Source: Nonlabens sp. Hel1_33_55 (GTDB lineage Bacteria > Bacteroidota > Bacteroidia > Flavobacteriales > Flavobacteriaceae). From it: 64,000 nt of DNA. The translations under genes and the position numbers were made by a program. Below the pieces are notes generated by a model. That model was not told the DNA's origin. It saw only the letters and a program-made list of their open reading frames with translations, and made no database searches. The stretch spans positions 620,001-684,000 of the forward strand of contig NZ_LT627735.1 in the NCBI RefSeq assembly GCF_900101765.1, in the 5' to 3' direction. Within the stretch, counting starts at the first letter, position 1. The number at the start of each line of letters is the position of its first letter. Shown in pieces: positions 36,908-45,551 of this stretch.

Positions 36908-37408
36908 AATATTGAGTTGGGTTGGAAGCTACCATCAGCACTAGCAGTGGATGACAAGCATTTTAGATCTGGTTATTATAGTATTTATAAAATTGAGAGC
37001 TGTAACGATCAAATGGATGGAGTTGATTCAAATGTGTGGTCTAAAATACTGAAATCACTTTTAAGCCATATGTATGTGTCAAATAATGAATAGATAAGAC
37101 AAGTGCATGAACTATCTCTTTTATGATTGTTGATAGTAGTTTTCAAAAATTTTACGGATAAGCTCAAGTCAAATTATTAGAGCACTCATCACTATATCTG
37201 CTAAAAATTAGAACGCAATACTATTTGATTTTCTTAGAATATCAATAGATAATCCTACCGGCAACCGATCAGCAACAGTAGTTCTGTGAAGTAATTATTG
37301 GTTTTTGTGAAGTAACCATTTAATAGTAAAGGGTCAAAATCAAATGATCTTAATAAAGAATATATTTATGGGAATGGTTCTATATCTTAGAATTTTGCTC
37401 AACATCAA
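36908..37408. other. 501-base intergenic region between divergent genes
   Basis: This region lies upstream of both the symporter (minus) and the HisKA_2 kinase (plus). I see no ORF or hairpin with T-tract. It holds the exact 10-bp direct repeat at 37285/37306 described separately, and a 13-bp direct repeat ATCAAATGATCTT at 37339-37351 and 37404-37416, the second overlapping the kinase start codon. No clear TAnnTTTG box was found. Confidence 0.6.
37285..37315 (+). promoter_or_regulatory. Direct repeat TGTGAAGTAA x2, 21-bp period: candidate LytTR site
   Basis: TGTGAAGTAA at 37285-37294 and 37306-37315, exact copies two helical turns apart, 94 bases before the kinase start. LytTR regulators bind pairs of ~9-bp direct repeats with about this spacing, and the operon encodes one. 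Autoregulation is inferred. Confidence 0.45.
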
Positions 37409-39364
37409 ATGATCTTTCGATTTCTTAACAACTTCTTGCTGTGTTGGCTGAAAAATGCTGTAGCAATTTTCGGTGTTTTATTTCTCTTGACATCTTGGCA
37501 AACTCAAGAATTGAAGGTAAACTCTCGGGATGATTTTGATAAGGTTAATATGAAACGCGAACAGCTGCAAAAGCAATTTGCAGACTCTAATGTTTTCATT
37601 ATTTCTGATTCTTATCTAAAGTCATTTATGAATGCTCGCGTATGGGCGACTAAAAATGGAACAGAAAAAGAAAAAAATCTAGCCGATTATAACATCCTTT
37701 TTTACCACTATAACCATCAAGATAGCGACAAGGTAATTTCTATAGCAAATGCCTTGCTTAGCCGTCCTAATTTTATGGAAATGAAGGAGTCAGTGAGAAC
37801 GCTAGAAGCGCTCAATTCTTCCTATAACCGTAAGGGATTTTATAACCGGCAATTAGATGTTCTTCCCATCTTGATTGCTCAGAATGAGAAGTTTGATTAC
37901 TACGTATTTCAACCAGAGTATAGCGATTCTTACGAAGTGGGAATGATTTATTACAACCTCAATCAGTTTTCACGAGCCCGACAAAACTTTGAAATACAGG
38001 CAGAATTATTTAAAGATAATAATCGAAATTTCATGTATGCCAGTATGATGAACAACATCGCCTTGACTTATGAAGGCGAGAAGGATTTCAATAATGCGGT
38101 AGAGAAATTTCAGGAAGCATCAAGAATTGTTGATGAGTCCATGGATGAAGAGAATCCTTATTTCAATAGAGAATACAAGGGACACTTTAAAAATGTCATT
38201 GAATCTAATATTGCCAGTATACGATTGAAGCAAGGAGAACTTGCTCAATTGGAGCCGGTTTTTCTCAAGGAATTGAAATCAAGTCAACTGGTAGGTGAGC
38301 CTAGAATCACCATTCAATGTTATCTACACTTGTCTAAATTGAGTATGCTGCAAAATGATGTTTCACAAGCGCTTAGATATAATGATAGCGCACTATCGCT
38401 GGAACGTGAATTTAAAAACCCCAGCATTCGTGCAAATATTCTTTCGGTGCGAAGCAGCATTTTTTTAATGCAAAATAAAGTGGCAGAATCTTATGATCTG
38501 GAATTACGGTCAGATGATATTAAAGATTCACTGATCTCGATCGCTACCCAGAGAAATATGGAAGAAGCATCGCTTAATTATGATTTTGTAAAAGCAAGAA
38601 AAGAAATTGCAGAAGCAAATTTATTACTACAGGAAAAGAACAAAATTGAATGGATGCAATGGATTATTCTAGGAATATCCACCATTCTGATCATCACCTT
38701 CATTACCCTATTTATAAGAACTCGGAAAGCAAGAAAACTATCAGAAGAACAAAGTAGAAAACTCAAAATCGCGGCAGATGAAAAGGAGCTCATGCTTTAT
38801 GAAATACACCACAGAATAAAGAATAATTTACAAACCGTATCTGGAATCTTGGACTTGAAGACCAGTCAGTTGTCAAATCCAGAATTCACAGCTGCAATCA
38901 ATGAGTCACAGCAACTGATACAGACTATGAATATGGTTCACGATCAGCTTTATGAATATGGCGAGGATACCATTGTAGACATGCAGGAGCACTTTGTCAA
39001 TATATGCCAGGGAATTACCAGTCAACATACTGATAAGGAAATATCACTTCACGTTAGCTCGCGCGATGTCGTTATTCCTACACGTGATGCGATTCCGCTG
39101 GGTCTAATTTTGTGTGAGTTGGTTACCAATAGCATGAAGCACGGTTTTAATAAGAAGAACACCGGTAGAATAACAGTATTTCTAAAGAAGGAACTTGCAC
39201 AATATATTTTTAAATACAAGGACAATGGCTCTGCGACTGAAAAGAATGTGGAAGATCAGTCAAATAGCGTTGGGCTTAATTTAATCGCGATGCTTGTGGA
39301 AGAATTGGATGGCAAGATGGAAACAAGTTTTCAGCAAGGCTTCAAATTTGAAATGAAATTTTAG
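37409..39364 (+). CDS. TPR sensor histidine kinase, HisKA_2 type
   Basis: 651 residues. N-terminal hydrophobic signal (about 14-32), a TPR-like periplasmic region (about 100-400; SRARQNFEIQAELF, NNAVEKFQEASRIV), one membrane span (MQWIILGISTILIITFITLF, about 415-435), a short linker, then HisKA_2 with the phospho-acceptor in YEIHHRIKNNLQTVSGIL (His about 466). The HATPase follows (LILCELVTNSMKHGF, VGLNLIAMLVEEL). HisKA_2 kinases with TPR sensors and a LytTR partner are a common flavobacterial pairing. The regulator gene starts 15 bases downstream. Confidence 0.93.
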   Translation: MIFRFLNNFLLCWLKNAVAIFGVLFLLTSWQTQELKVNSRDDFDKVNMKREQLQKQFADSNVFIISDSYLKSFMNARVWATKNGTEKEKNLADYNILFYHYNHQDSDKVISIANALLSRPNFMEMKESVRTLEALNSSYNRKGFYNRQLDVLPILIAQNEKFDYYVFQPEYSDSYEVGMIYYNLNQFSRARQNFEIQAELFKDNNRNFMYASMMNNIALTYEGEKDFNNAVEKFQEASRIVDESMDEENPYFNREYKGHFKNVIESNIASIRLKQGELAQLEPVFLKELKSSQLVGEPRITIQCYLHLSKLSMLQNDVSQALRYNDSALSLEREFKNPSIRANILSVRSSIFLMQNKVAESYDLELRSDDIKDSLISIATQRNMEEASLNYDFVKARKEIAEANLLLQEKNKIEWMQWIILGISTILIITFITLFIRTRKARKLSEEQSRKLKIAADEKELMLYEIHHRIKNNLQTVSGILDLKTSQLSNPEFTAAINESQQLIQTMNMVHDQLYEYGEDTIVDMQEHFVNICQGITSQHTDKEISLHVSSRDVVIPTRDAIPLGLILCELVTNSMKHGFNKKNTGRITVFLKKELAQYIFKYKDNGSATEKNVEDQSNSVGLNLIAMLVEELDGKMETSFQQGFKFEMKF

Positions 39365-39379
39365 AATAGAAAAGTGAAT

Positions 39380-40087
39380 ATGAAACTTAGAGTTTATGTT
39401 GTAGAAGATATGGGTGTGGCGAGAGCTAGTATAATCAATGCTCTTACTCGTGGTGGTCATAACGTTACGGGAAGCGCTACCAGTGCAGAATCTGCATGGA
39501 TGGAAATACAGCAAATAATTCCTGATTTAGTGTTGATCGACATTAACCTCAAAGGTTCAAAAGATGGCATATGGTTAGGACAAAAAGTCAAGAATCAATA
39601 TAAAACTATGGTGATATTCTTGACAGCCTCTAGTAATAATGATCATTTAGCAAAGATTGCCAGCATGGATGCAGACGGTTATCTCATGAAACCCTTCAAT
39701 AATCCCAGTCTTCTTACCATGATTGATATGGCCGCAAGGAGAAGATCATCTTCCCAAACTGATATTTCAAAAAAAGAAGAAACCACCACCTTTCTAAAAT
39801 CCAAAACAGGTCTACATAAAGTAATAATTTCAGATATCGTTTATCTGCAGTCAGAAGCAAACAATGTGCATGTCTTCTTGACCAACAACAAGTACATGAC
39901 AAGAGCAAAACTGAGTGATTTAGCTGCAGATTTAGAATTGCCCATTAGTTTCATTAGAATCCACAGACGTTACCTGGTGAACAAATCAAAAATTAAAACC
40001 ATTCATAGCAATAGCATCATCATGTCTACAGACGTGGAGTTGCCTATCTCAAAGAAGTTTTCAGAAGACATTAAATCTCTAATCTAA
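39380..40087 (+). CDS. LytTR-family response regulator
   Basis: About 235 residues from ATG 39380 (a GTG two codons earlier is possible). The receiver domain has the acidic pair in YVVEDMG, phospho-acceptor Asp in LVLIDINLKG (about 56), Thr in IFLTASS and Lys in YLMKPF. The C-terminal LytTR DNA-binding domain is clear: DIVYLQSEANNVHVFL, MTRAKLSDLAADL, FIRIHRRYLVNKSKI. It is the cognate regulator of the upstream HisKA_2 kinase. Likely targets include its own promoter region (repeat at 37285) and perhaps neighbouring genes. Confidence 0.94.
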   Translation: MKLRVYVVEDMGVARASIINALTRGGHNVTGSATSAESAWMEIQQIIPDLVLIDINLKGSKDGIWLGQKVKNQYKTMVIFLTASSNNDHLAKIASMDADGYLMKPFNNPSLLTMIDMAARRRSSSQTDISKKEETTTFLKSKTGLHKVIISDIVYLQSEANNVHVFLTNNKYMTRAKLSDLAADLELPISFIRIHRRYLVNKSKIKTIHSNSIIMSTDVELPISKKFSEDIKSLI

Positions 40088-40122
40088 AGGCTGGTCAAGT
40101 GTTTTTATAGATTGATATATGT

Positions 40123-40138
40123 CGCTTTCGCGAAAGCG
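40123..40138. repeat. Dispersed palindrome, copy 11 (16 bp)
   Basis: CGCTTTCGCGAAAGCG, 35 bases after the stop of the LytTR regulator. Confidence 0.96.
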
Positions 40139-40294
40139 TAATTCTTCTCGTCTCCATTGCTCAAAAAGTTTTGAATTTTTCCCTACGATCAATTTCGAGA
40201 TCTAAAATAAACCGCAACAGAATTTTTTTACAACTTATAATTGGGATCGTTGGCATGAATTAGCCTTATATTTTCCAACACTAAAAAAAGAACT

Positions 40295-41170
40295 ATGAGA
40301 ATTGCAGTATTGTCGGCAAACCCCAATTTATATTCTACAAAAAGACTGGTTGAAGCCGGGAAAAAGAAAGGCCATGAGATGTTGATCATTGATCATACTA
40401 AATGTAACCTAGTCATTGAAAAGAAAAACCCGACGATTATATATAAAGGTAAAGTCCTAGAAAATATTGATGGTGTCATCCCTAGAATAGGAGCTTCTGT
40501 AACATTCTTTGGAACAGCAGTGGTGCGTCAATTTGAGATGATGAAAGTATTTTCATCTACAGAGTCTCAAGCACTAGTGCGATCAAGAGATAAATTGCGT
40601 AGTCTTCAAATTTTATCACGAGCTGGATTGGGCTTGCCTAAAACGGTTTTTAGTAACTATTCAAAAGATGTTAGCGAAGTAGTGGATGCAGTTGGCGGTG
40701 CGCCACTTGTTATCAAATTACTTGAGGGAACGCAAGGTATAGGAGTTGTACTTGCAGATAACAGAAATTCTGCTGAATCGATTCTTGAGGCTTTTAATGG
40801 GCTACAAGCTCGTGTGATTGCTCAGGAGTTTATAAAAGAAGCAGGTGGATCAGACATCCGTGTATTTATCGTCGATGGAGTAGTGGTAGGCGCCATGAAA
40901 CGTCAAGGGAAAGAAGGCGAGTTTCGTTCTAATCTACATCGCGGCGGTAGCGCAAATATTATTGAATTAACAGACGAAGAAGAGAATGCAGCTCTAAAAG
41001 CAGCAAAAGCAATGGGTCTAGGAATTGCAGGTGTAGATATGTTACAGTCATCTCGCGGGCCGTTGATTCTTGAAGTTAATTCCTCTCCAGGATTGGAAGG
41101 CATAGAAGGTGCAACTGGCAAGGATATTGCGACACATATCATCAAATATATTGAGCGTAATGCTAATTAA
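40295..41170 (+). CDS. rimK: RimK-type ATP-grasp ligase (ribosomal protein S6 glutamyl ligase-like)
   Basis: 291 residues, close to the ~300 of RimK. N-terminal RimK domain (MRIAVLSANPNLYSTKRL, VIPRIGASVTFFGTAVVRQF), then ATP-grasp motifs: PLVIKLLEGTQGIGVVLA, ARVIAQEFIKEAGGSDIRVF, NLHRGGSANII and a metal-binding end ILEVNSSPGLEGIEGAT. It adds glutamate residues to a protein C-terminus (S6 in E. coli) in the cytoplasm; the substrate here is assumed. Single gene flanked by palindrome copy 11 and a strong terminator. Confidence 0.92.
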   Translation: MRIAVLSANPNLYSTKRLVEAGKKKGHEMLIIDHTKCNLVIEKKNPTIIYKGKVLENIDGVIPRIGASVTFFGTAVVRQFEMMKVFSSTESQALVRSRDKLRSLQILSRAGLGLPKTVFSNYSKDVSEVVDAVGGAPLVIKLLEGTQGIGVVLADNRNSAESILEAFNGLQARVIAQEFIKEAGGSDIRVFIVDGVVVGAMKRQGKEGEFRSNLHRGGSANIIELTDEEENAALKAAKAMGLGIAGVDMLQSSRGPLILEVNSSPGLEGIEGATGKDIATHIIKYIERNAN

Positions 41171-41190
41171 GTGAGCATTTTCAATTAATA

Positions 41191-41218
41191 AAAAGCCACC
41201 ATTAGGTGGCTTTTTTTT
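41191..41218. terminator. Bidirectional intrinsic terminator after rimK
   Basis: AAAAGCCACC, loop ATTA, GGTGGC, then eight T. The A-tract 5' of the stem gives a T-tract on the minus strand, so the hairpin can also end the molybdenum-cofactor operon. Confidence 0.93.
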
Positions 41219-41268
41219 GTTTTAATCATTCTTGGTAATCCATTAGTTTCAAACTGGTTATTTATGAT

Positions 41269-41288
41269 TTCGCTTTCGCGAAAGCGAA
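41269..41288. repeat. Dispersed palindrome, copy 12 (20 bp)
   Basis: TTCGCTTTCGCGAAAGCGAA, 11 bases past the stop codon (minus strand) of the TSUP gene and just before the bidirectional terminator. Confidence 0.96.
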
Positions 41289-41299
41289 GTAATTCAACA

Positions 41300-42055
41300 T
41301 CAGAGGTAAACTTGAAAGCCGTGCTGTAATATGATTTTAATTCCTACATAGAACACTAAAAGAGCAGTAAGAACTCCCAAAAATTTTAGATTGAACTTTT
41401 TACTAGATAGATAGGATCCCACAATGCCTCCTAAAATGACGGCTATGATTAATTGAAACATCACTTCAAAGTTCAATGAAAGTGTTCCAGCGATTTTTAA
41501 TCCTATCAGTCCAGCAACAGAATTAACTAATATAAATACGGAAGCTAGTGATGCGATAATTCGTGGATTTGCCCACTTGAGTAAATTCAGTACAGGTGAT
41601 AAAAAAATGCCACCGCCTATTCCAGAAACTCCTGAGAGTAACCCAATACCACCACCCAATAGTATTTTCTTTGAATTGGAAAGCTCTACAGTTTCTAATT
41701 TACTTTGAGCATATCTAAGCAACATGCTTATTCCTGCCAAAATCAAAGCTGTTCCCAATAAAATAAAGAAAGCCGTTTGTGACATTTGAATTTGCGCACC
41801 AATATATGCCAGCGGGACACTCAGTAAAAAAAATGGCCAGAGCAACTTGGGTTTCAAAATTCCGTTCTTAATGAAAACAAAAGTTCCTATCGCCACTACA
41901 AATATGTTGAGCAGTAATGCCGTGGAGCGGATTTCATAAAAATCTACAAGAACCAAACTCAAGATAGCGAGATAACTAGAACCGCCGCCGAAACCTACAG
42001 AGCTATACAAAAGCGCTACAAAAAAGAATATAAAAGGCAAATATTCCAGCGCCAT
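41300..42055 (-). CDS. TauE/SafE (TSUP) family membrane exporter
   Basis: 251 residues, about eight spans. Family signs are LLYSSVGFGGGSSYLAILSL near the start and the repeated GGGIGLLSGVSGIGGGIFLS in the second half. TSUP proteins move sulfite, sulfoacetate, thiosulfate and similar anions. It is the last gene of the cofactor run, one base after moeA's stop, so its substrate probably relates to that pathway; sulfur handling linked to the cysteine desulfurase or an anion uptake role are both possible (inference). No modABC molybdate transporter is in the window. Confidence 0.88.
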   Translation of the reverse strand: MALEYLPFIFFFVALLYSSVGFGGGSSYLAILSLVLVDFYEIRSTALLLNIFVVAIGTFVFIKNGILKPKLLWPFFLLSVPLAYIGAQIQMSQTAFFILLGTALILAGISMLLRYAQSKLETVELSNSKKILLGGGIGLLSGVSGIGGGIFLSPVLNLLKWANPRIIASLASVFILVNSVAGLIGLKIAGTLSLNFEVMFQLIIAVILGGIVGSYLSSKKFNLKFLGVLTALLVFYVGIKIILQHGFQVYL

Positions 42056-42056
42056 A

Positions 42057-43226
42057 TCAGGACGTTATATAGCAAACAACCTCATTGCCTTTCTTTAAAG
42101 ATATATCAGCATCGACAAAAGCAATAGCGTTGCCATGGGCCATGGATCTTAGCATGGAAGAACCTTGACCGTTTAGTATTTCAACTATACCGTTTTCTAC
42201 GTTTGCTTTTAGAAAGGATGGCCGATCCGTTTTATTTTCGAAATCATTTTTTAATGGAAACTTATACTGTGGCAATCCAGATTTAGTCGAGCCACTAAGC
42301 TTGTATAGTAATGGCAGCACGTATAGATAAAAACAACTTAAGGAAGACGCCGGATTTCCAGGTAAAGCAAATACAAACTGGTTTGCTTTTCTACCGAAGT
42401 AGAGTGGTTTGCCGGGTTTCTGAAAAACTTTATAAAATTGTTCTTCAACTCCGTTTTCTTCTAAAGCTTGCTTCACAAAATCATAATCTCCAACGGATAT
42501 TCCTCCAGAAAGAATCAACACATCAGAGTTATCCAAAGCCGATTTAATTCCTGATTTGATAGCTTCAAAGTCATCTTCAATTTGGATAGTTTGATCACAA
42601 AAAAATCCGAAACCTGTGCAAGCTGCCGCGAGCGCAAAACTGTTGGATTCAAAAATTTGACCACTTGATTTAGGATGGCCTGGAGCTACTAATTCGTTTC
42701 CAGTAGTAATGAGCTTGATGTTTGATTTTTTGATGACTGGAATGGAATTCATTCCTAAGCTTCCCAATAATCCAATGGTCGCAGGTGTTATATAGTGGCC
42801 TTTCTTAAAAACCAATTCACCCTTTTGTAATTCCGCTCCTTTAGGACGGATGCTTTGACCTTCTTTAGGTAATACTTCCAATAGAAGATTTGAACCTTCA
42901 ACGCCTGTGTTTTCTTGCATCATTACAGCCACGGTTCCTTTAGGAACTGGCGCACCTGTAAATATGCGGACAGCTTGTCCATCTTTTAAATTGAAGCTAG
43001 TTGCATCGTCACCAGCCGCAACTTCACCAATAATGGTGTATTCTTGATGTATACCACACAGAGCATAACCATCCATCGCAGAATTGTCAAAGGAAGGCAT
43101 ATCAAAAGGAGCATAAATATCTTCGGATAGGGAATATCCCAAACAATTATCTAAGTCCTTAGATTCAAGCGAGTGTTTGACTTTTTGCTGCTGTATGATT
43201 TCAAGTGCTTGTTCTATAGTTACCAT
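42057..43226 (-). CDS. moeA: Molybdopterin molybdotransferase
   Basis: 389 residues. MoeA inserts molybdate into adenylated molybdopterin in the cytoplasm. Motifs: LSEDIYAPFDMPSFDNSAMD with the conserved DNSAMDGYA, GQAVRIFTGAPVPKG, MMQENT, the GDYDF of SGGISVGDYDFVKQ and VFALPGNPASSLSCFYLYVL. Length is typical. The start codon overlaps the stop of moaA, so the two are translationally coupled. Confidence 0.96.
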   Translation of the reverse strand: MVTIEQALEIIQQQKVKHSLESKDLDNCLGYSLSEDIYAPFDMPSFDNSAMDGYALCGIHQEYTIIGEVAAGDDATSFNLKDGQAVRIFTGAPVPKGTVAVMMQENTGVEGSNLLLEVLPKEGQSIRPKGAELQKGELVFKKGHYITPATIGLLGSLGMNSIPVIKKSNIKLITTGNELVAPGHPKSSGQIFESNSFALAAACTGFGFFCDQTIQIEDDFEAIKSGIKSALDNSDVLILSGGISVGDYDFVKQALEENGVEEQFYKVFQKPGKPLYFGRKANQFVFALPGNPASSLSCFYLYVLPLLYKLSGSTKSGLPQYKFPLKNDFENKTDRPSFLKANVENGIVEILNGQGSSMLRSMAHGNAIAFVDADISLKKGNEVVCYITS

Positions 43227-44218
43227 TAGCCACCTATTGAAATCATGGATCTATTCTGCTCGTAATGTTCAGCTTCCATTTTTACATCCATACCATCGCG
43301 GGAATGCTTTTTAGTCTTGATCGCGTTAATAATCAAATCATCCATAGCATCACGATTCCGAAGTGGAGTTAGTAGATCGGTTTCTGAGTTGGCAAACAGG
43401 CAGTTTTTCATCTTGCCATCAGCAGTGACTCTTATTCTATTACAATCATCGCAAAATGGGCTTGTAATCGTACTAACAATGGCAAAGCTCCCAACATGAT
43501 TTAGCACTTTGAAATTGGAAGAAGTGCTATGCTTTGGATTTTTCAATTCTTCAATAATTCCAAATCCGTTTGAGATCGTATCTAGAATTTCGTTTTTGCT
43601 TACACCTTTGTCCCAGTCCCATTTGTTCCCTTTGAAGGGCATGAACTCGATAAATTTGATCGTCAAATTTTTATATCGAGTGAGTTCAATAAAATCATTA
43701 ATCTCATTATCATTGACGCCTTTGATCAAAACGATATTCAATTTTACTTCCATATCCATTTCTAGCGCCGTTTCTAAGTTTTGCAAAATGCGCTGGAAGT
43801 AGTCACGTTTGGTAATAAAAATAGATTTTGCTTTATCGAGCGTATCAAGACTGATGTTTATTTTTTTGAGACCAATTTTTTGAAAAAGGTCCAGGTATTT
43901 GTCTAAGACAATACCATTAGTTGTCAGTTTCAAGGTCACGCCTAGCTTGGCCAATTCCTCAATTAAAAAACCGAAATTTTTCCGAACGAGTGGCTCGCCA
44001 CCAGTTAATCGTATGGTGTCTACACCTAGATCTCTGAAAGTTGTAGCGAGATCTATAATTTCTTCAATCGTCATGATGTTGGATTTCTCCATCAACTCAA
44101 TGCCTTCTTCTGGCATGCAATAAAAACAACGAAGATTGCACCTATCGGTCAACGATATTCTCAGGTAGGTGTGTGGCCTACCAAAATTATCTACAATCTG
44201 TGGTTTACTATCCGTCAT
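43226..44218 (-). CDS. moaA: GTP 3',8-cyclase
   Basis: 330 residues. Radical SAM enzyme for the first step of molybdopterin synthesis (GTP to 3',8-cH2GTP). The N-terminal cluster motif is DRCNLRCFYCMPEEG, the C-terminal cluster Cys lie in FCDDCNRIRVTADGKMKNC, and the essential C-terminal Gly-Gly is present (MISIGG). It overlaps moaCB by 11 bases. Confidence 0.97.
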   Translation of the reverse strand: MTDSKPQIVDNFGRPHTYLRISLTDRCNLRCFYCMPEEGIELMEKSNIMTIEEIIDLATTFRDLGVDTIRLTGGEPLVRKNFGFLIEELAKLGVTLKLTTNGIVLDKYLDLFQKIGLKKINISLDTLDKAKSIFITKRDYFQRILQNLETALEMDMEVKLNIVLIKGVNDNEINDFIELTRYKNLTIKFIEFMPFKGNKWDWDKGVSKNEILDTISNGFGIIEELKNPKHSTSSNFKVLNHVGSFAIVSTITSPFCDDCNRIRVTADGKMKNCLFANSETDLLTPLRNRDAMDDLIINAIKTKKHSRDGMDVKMEAEHYEQNRSMISIGG

Positions 44219-45107
44219 GTCGTGTTCCTTCTATCACTTTAAATACATGCAATACATGTGGGAAAATAGCGTCCATACATTCCGCAACACCTTTTGATGA
44301 TCCTGGTAATGCAAGTACTACTTTTCCGTCTTTCAATCCTGCTACAGATCTAGAGAGCATGGCATACGGCATACGTTCTTGACCGTAACTTCTCATTTGT
44401 TCTTCAACGCCCTTTAGTTTAATATCAAGCAGCGGTTCAATAGTTTCTGGTGTAACGTCTCTTGGTCCAACCCCAGTACCACCTGTAAAAATCACCAATT
44501 CAGTGGTTGCAGTATTCAATGCTTCTTTGATTTTCTCAGAGTCATCAGCAATGATGGTTATATTTGACTCAATGCCTAACTCTTTCAATCTTGAGGCAAT
44601 GATCTTTCCTGATTTGTCTTCTGCTATTCCTTTGGAGATAGAATCTGAACAAACCACCACTTCTGCGGTCAGTCCTGAAGCGTCAATTTTATAAGAGGAT
44701 TTTCCTCCTTTTTTCTGTTGTAATTTGATAGTGCCTATTTCCACATTCTTATCGATGGGTTTCAGCATATCATAAAATGTCAAAGCCACAATGCTGGCGC
44801 CGTGCATAGCTTCTACTTCAACACCTGTTTTGTAAATGGTTTTTACGGTTACGGCAATCTCGATCTCGAGTCCCTCAATTTTATAGGCAATGCCTGTATA
44901 TTCTATAGGCAGTGGATGACAATCTGGTAAAAGCTCTGGAGTTTTTTTAACTCCTAGCAGTCCAGCTGCTTTTGCCATTTCAAAAACATTTCCTTTTGGA
45001 ACTTTGTTTTCCTGTAAAGCGGTGATGGTATCTTGATTAGAAGTGCGCACTATAGCTATAGCGGTCGCTTCTCTCAATGTATTTATTTTATGGGTAATAT
45101 CTACCAT
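44208..45107 (-). CDS. moaCB: Bifunctional MoaC-MoaB fusion
   Basis: 299 residues. Residues 1-~140 are MoaC (cyclic pyranopterin monophosphate synthase): KGNVFEMAKAAGLLGVKKT, LPDCHPLPIEY, TGVEVEAMHGASIVALTFYD. Residues ~150-299 are MoaB/MogA-like: VVVCSDSISKGIAEDKSG, IFTGGTGVGPRDVTPETI, VLALPGSSKGVAEC, the molybdopterin adenylyltransferase-type fold. The fusion couples an early and a late step and is known in Bacteroidota. It abuts moaE with no gap. Confidence 0.95.
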   Translation of the reverse strand: MVDITHKINTLREATAIAIVRTSNQDTITALQENKVPKGNVFEMAKAAGLLGVKKTPELLPDCHPLPIEYTGIAYKIEGLEIEIAVTVKTIYKTGVEVEAMHGASIVALTFYDMLKPIDKNVEIGTIKLQQKKGGKSSYKIDASGLTAEVVVCSDSISKGIAEDKSGKIIASRLKELGIESNITIIADDSEKIKEALNTATTELVIFTGGTGVGPRDVTPETIEPLLDIKLKGVEEQMRSYGQERMPYAMLSRSVAGLKDGKVVLALPGSSKGVAECMDAIFPHVLHVFKVIEGTRHDG

Positions 45108-45551
45108 CTATGTATTGACTTTCCATTGGTGAGTTTCATCTTCAAAAATCTCTTTTCCGAAAACTGGCACTTTTGATTTAATCTCTTCGACAAAATAATT
45201 GCAAGCTTCAATTGCTATTTTTCGGTGCGCAGAAGAAGTAAAGACGAATAGGCAAATTTCGCCTTTTTTAACCGTTCCAAGACTGTGATAAATATGGGCA
45301 CATGTAATATTAAATTTCGCGAAAGCGGACTCTCTAATCTCATGAAACTTATTTTCTGCCATATCCTCATAGGCCGTATATTCAATCGCACTAACAGTCT
45401 TTCCGTCAATTTGATCTGCCCTAATCTGACCCAAGAAAATGCTGTGTGCACCTATGTTGGTTTTTGATTGATGGTTGGCAATAGAGGTTGCGATTTTCTC
45501 TGGAGAGATCGCGCCCTGTACCAACGCCTTTTTAGGTTTTTTATGTTCCAT
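45108..45551 (-). CDS. moaE: Molybdopterin synthase large subunit
   Basis: 147 residues. MoaE with MoaD converts cPMP to molybdopterin. GAHSIFLGQIRADQIDGKTV, IEYTAYEDMAENKF, HSLGTVKKGEICLFV and VPVFGKEIFEDETHQWK are all expected MoaE blocks, including the catalytic-type Lys in PVFGKE. A degenerate palindrome at 45312-45327 encodes SAFAKF between the first two blocks. Confidence 0.96.
   Translation of the reverse strand: MEHKKPKKALVQGAISPEKIATSIANHQSKTNIGAHSIFLGQIRADQIDGKTVSAIEYTAYEDMAENKFHEIRESAFAKFNITCAHIYHSLGTVKKGEICLFVFTSSAHRKIAIEACNYFVEEIKSKVPVFGKEIFEDETHQWKVNT
45312..45327. repeat. Degenerate palindrome copy inside moaE
   Basis: AAATTTCGCGAAAGCG: the right half and centre match the element, and the left end reads AAA in place of CGC. 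Read as AFAKF on the minus strand. Confidence 0.7.
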
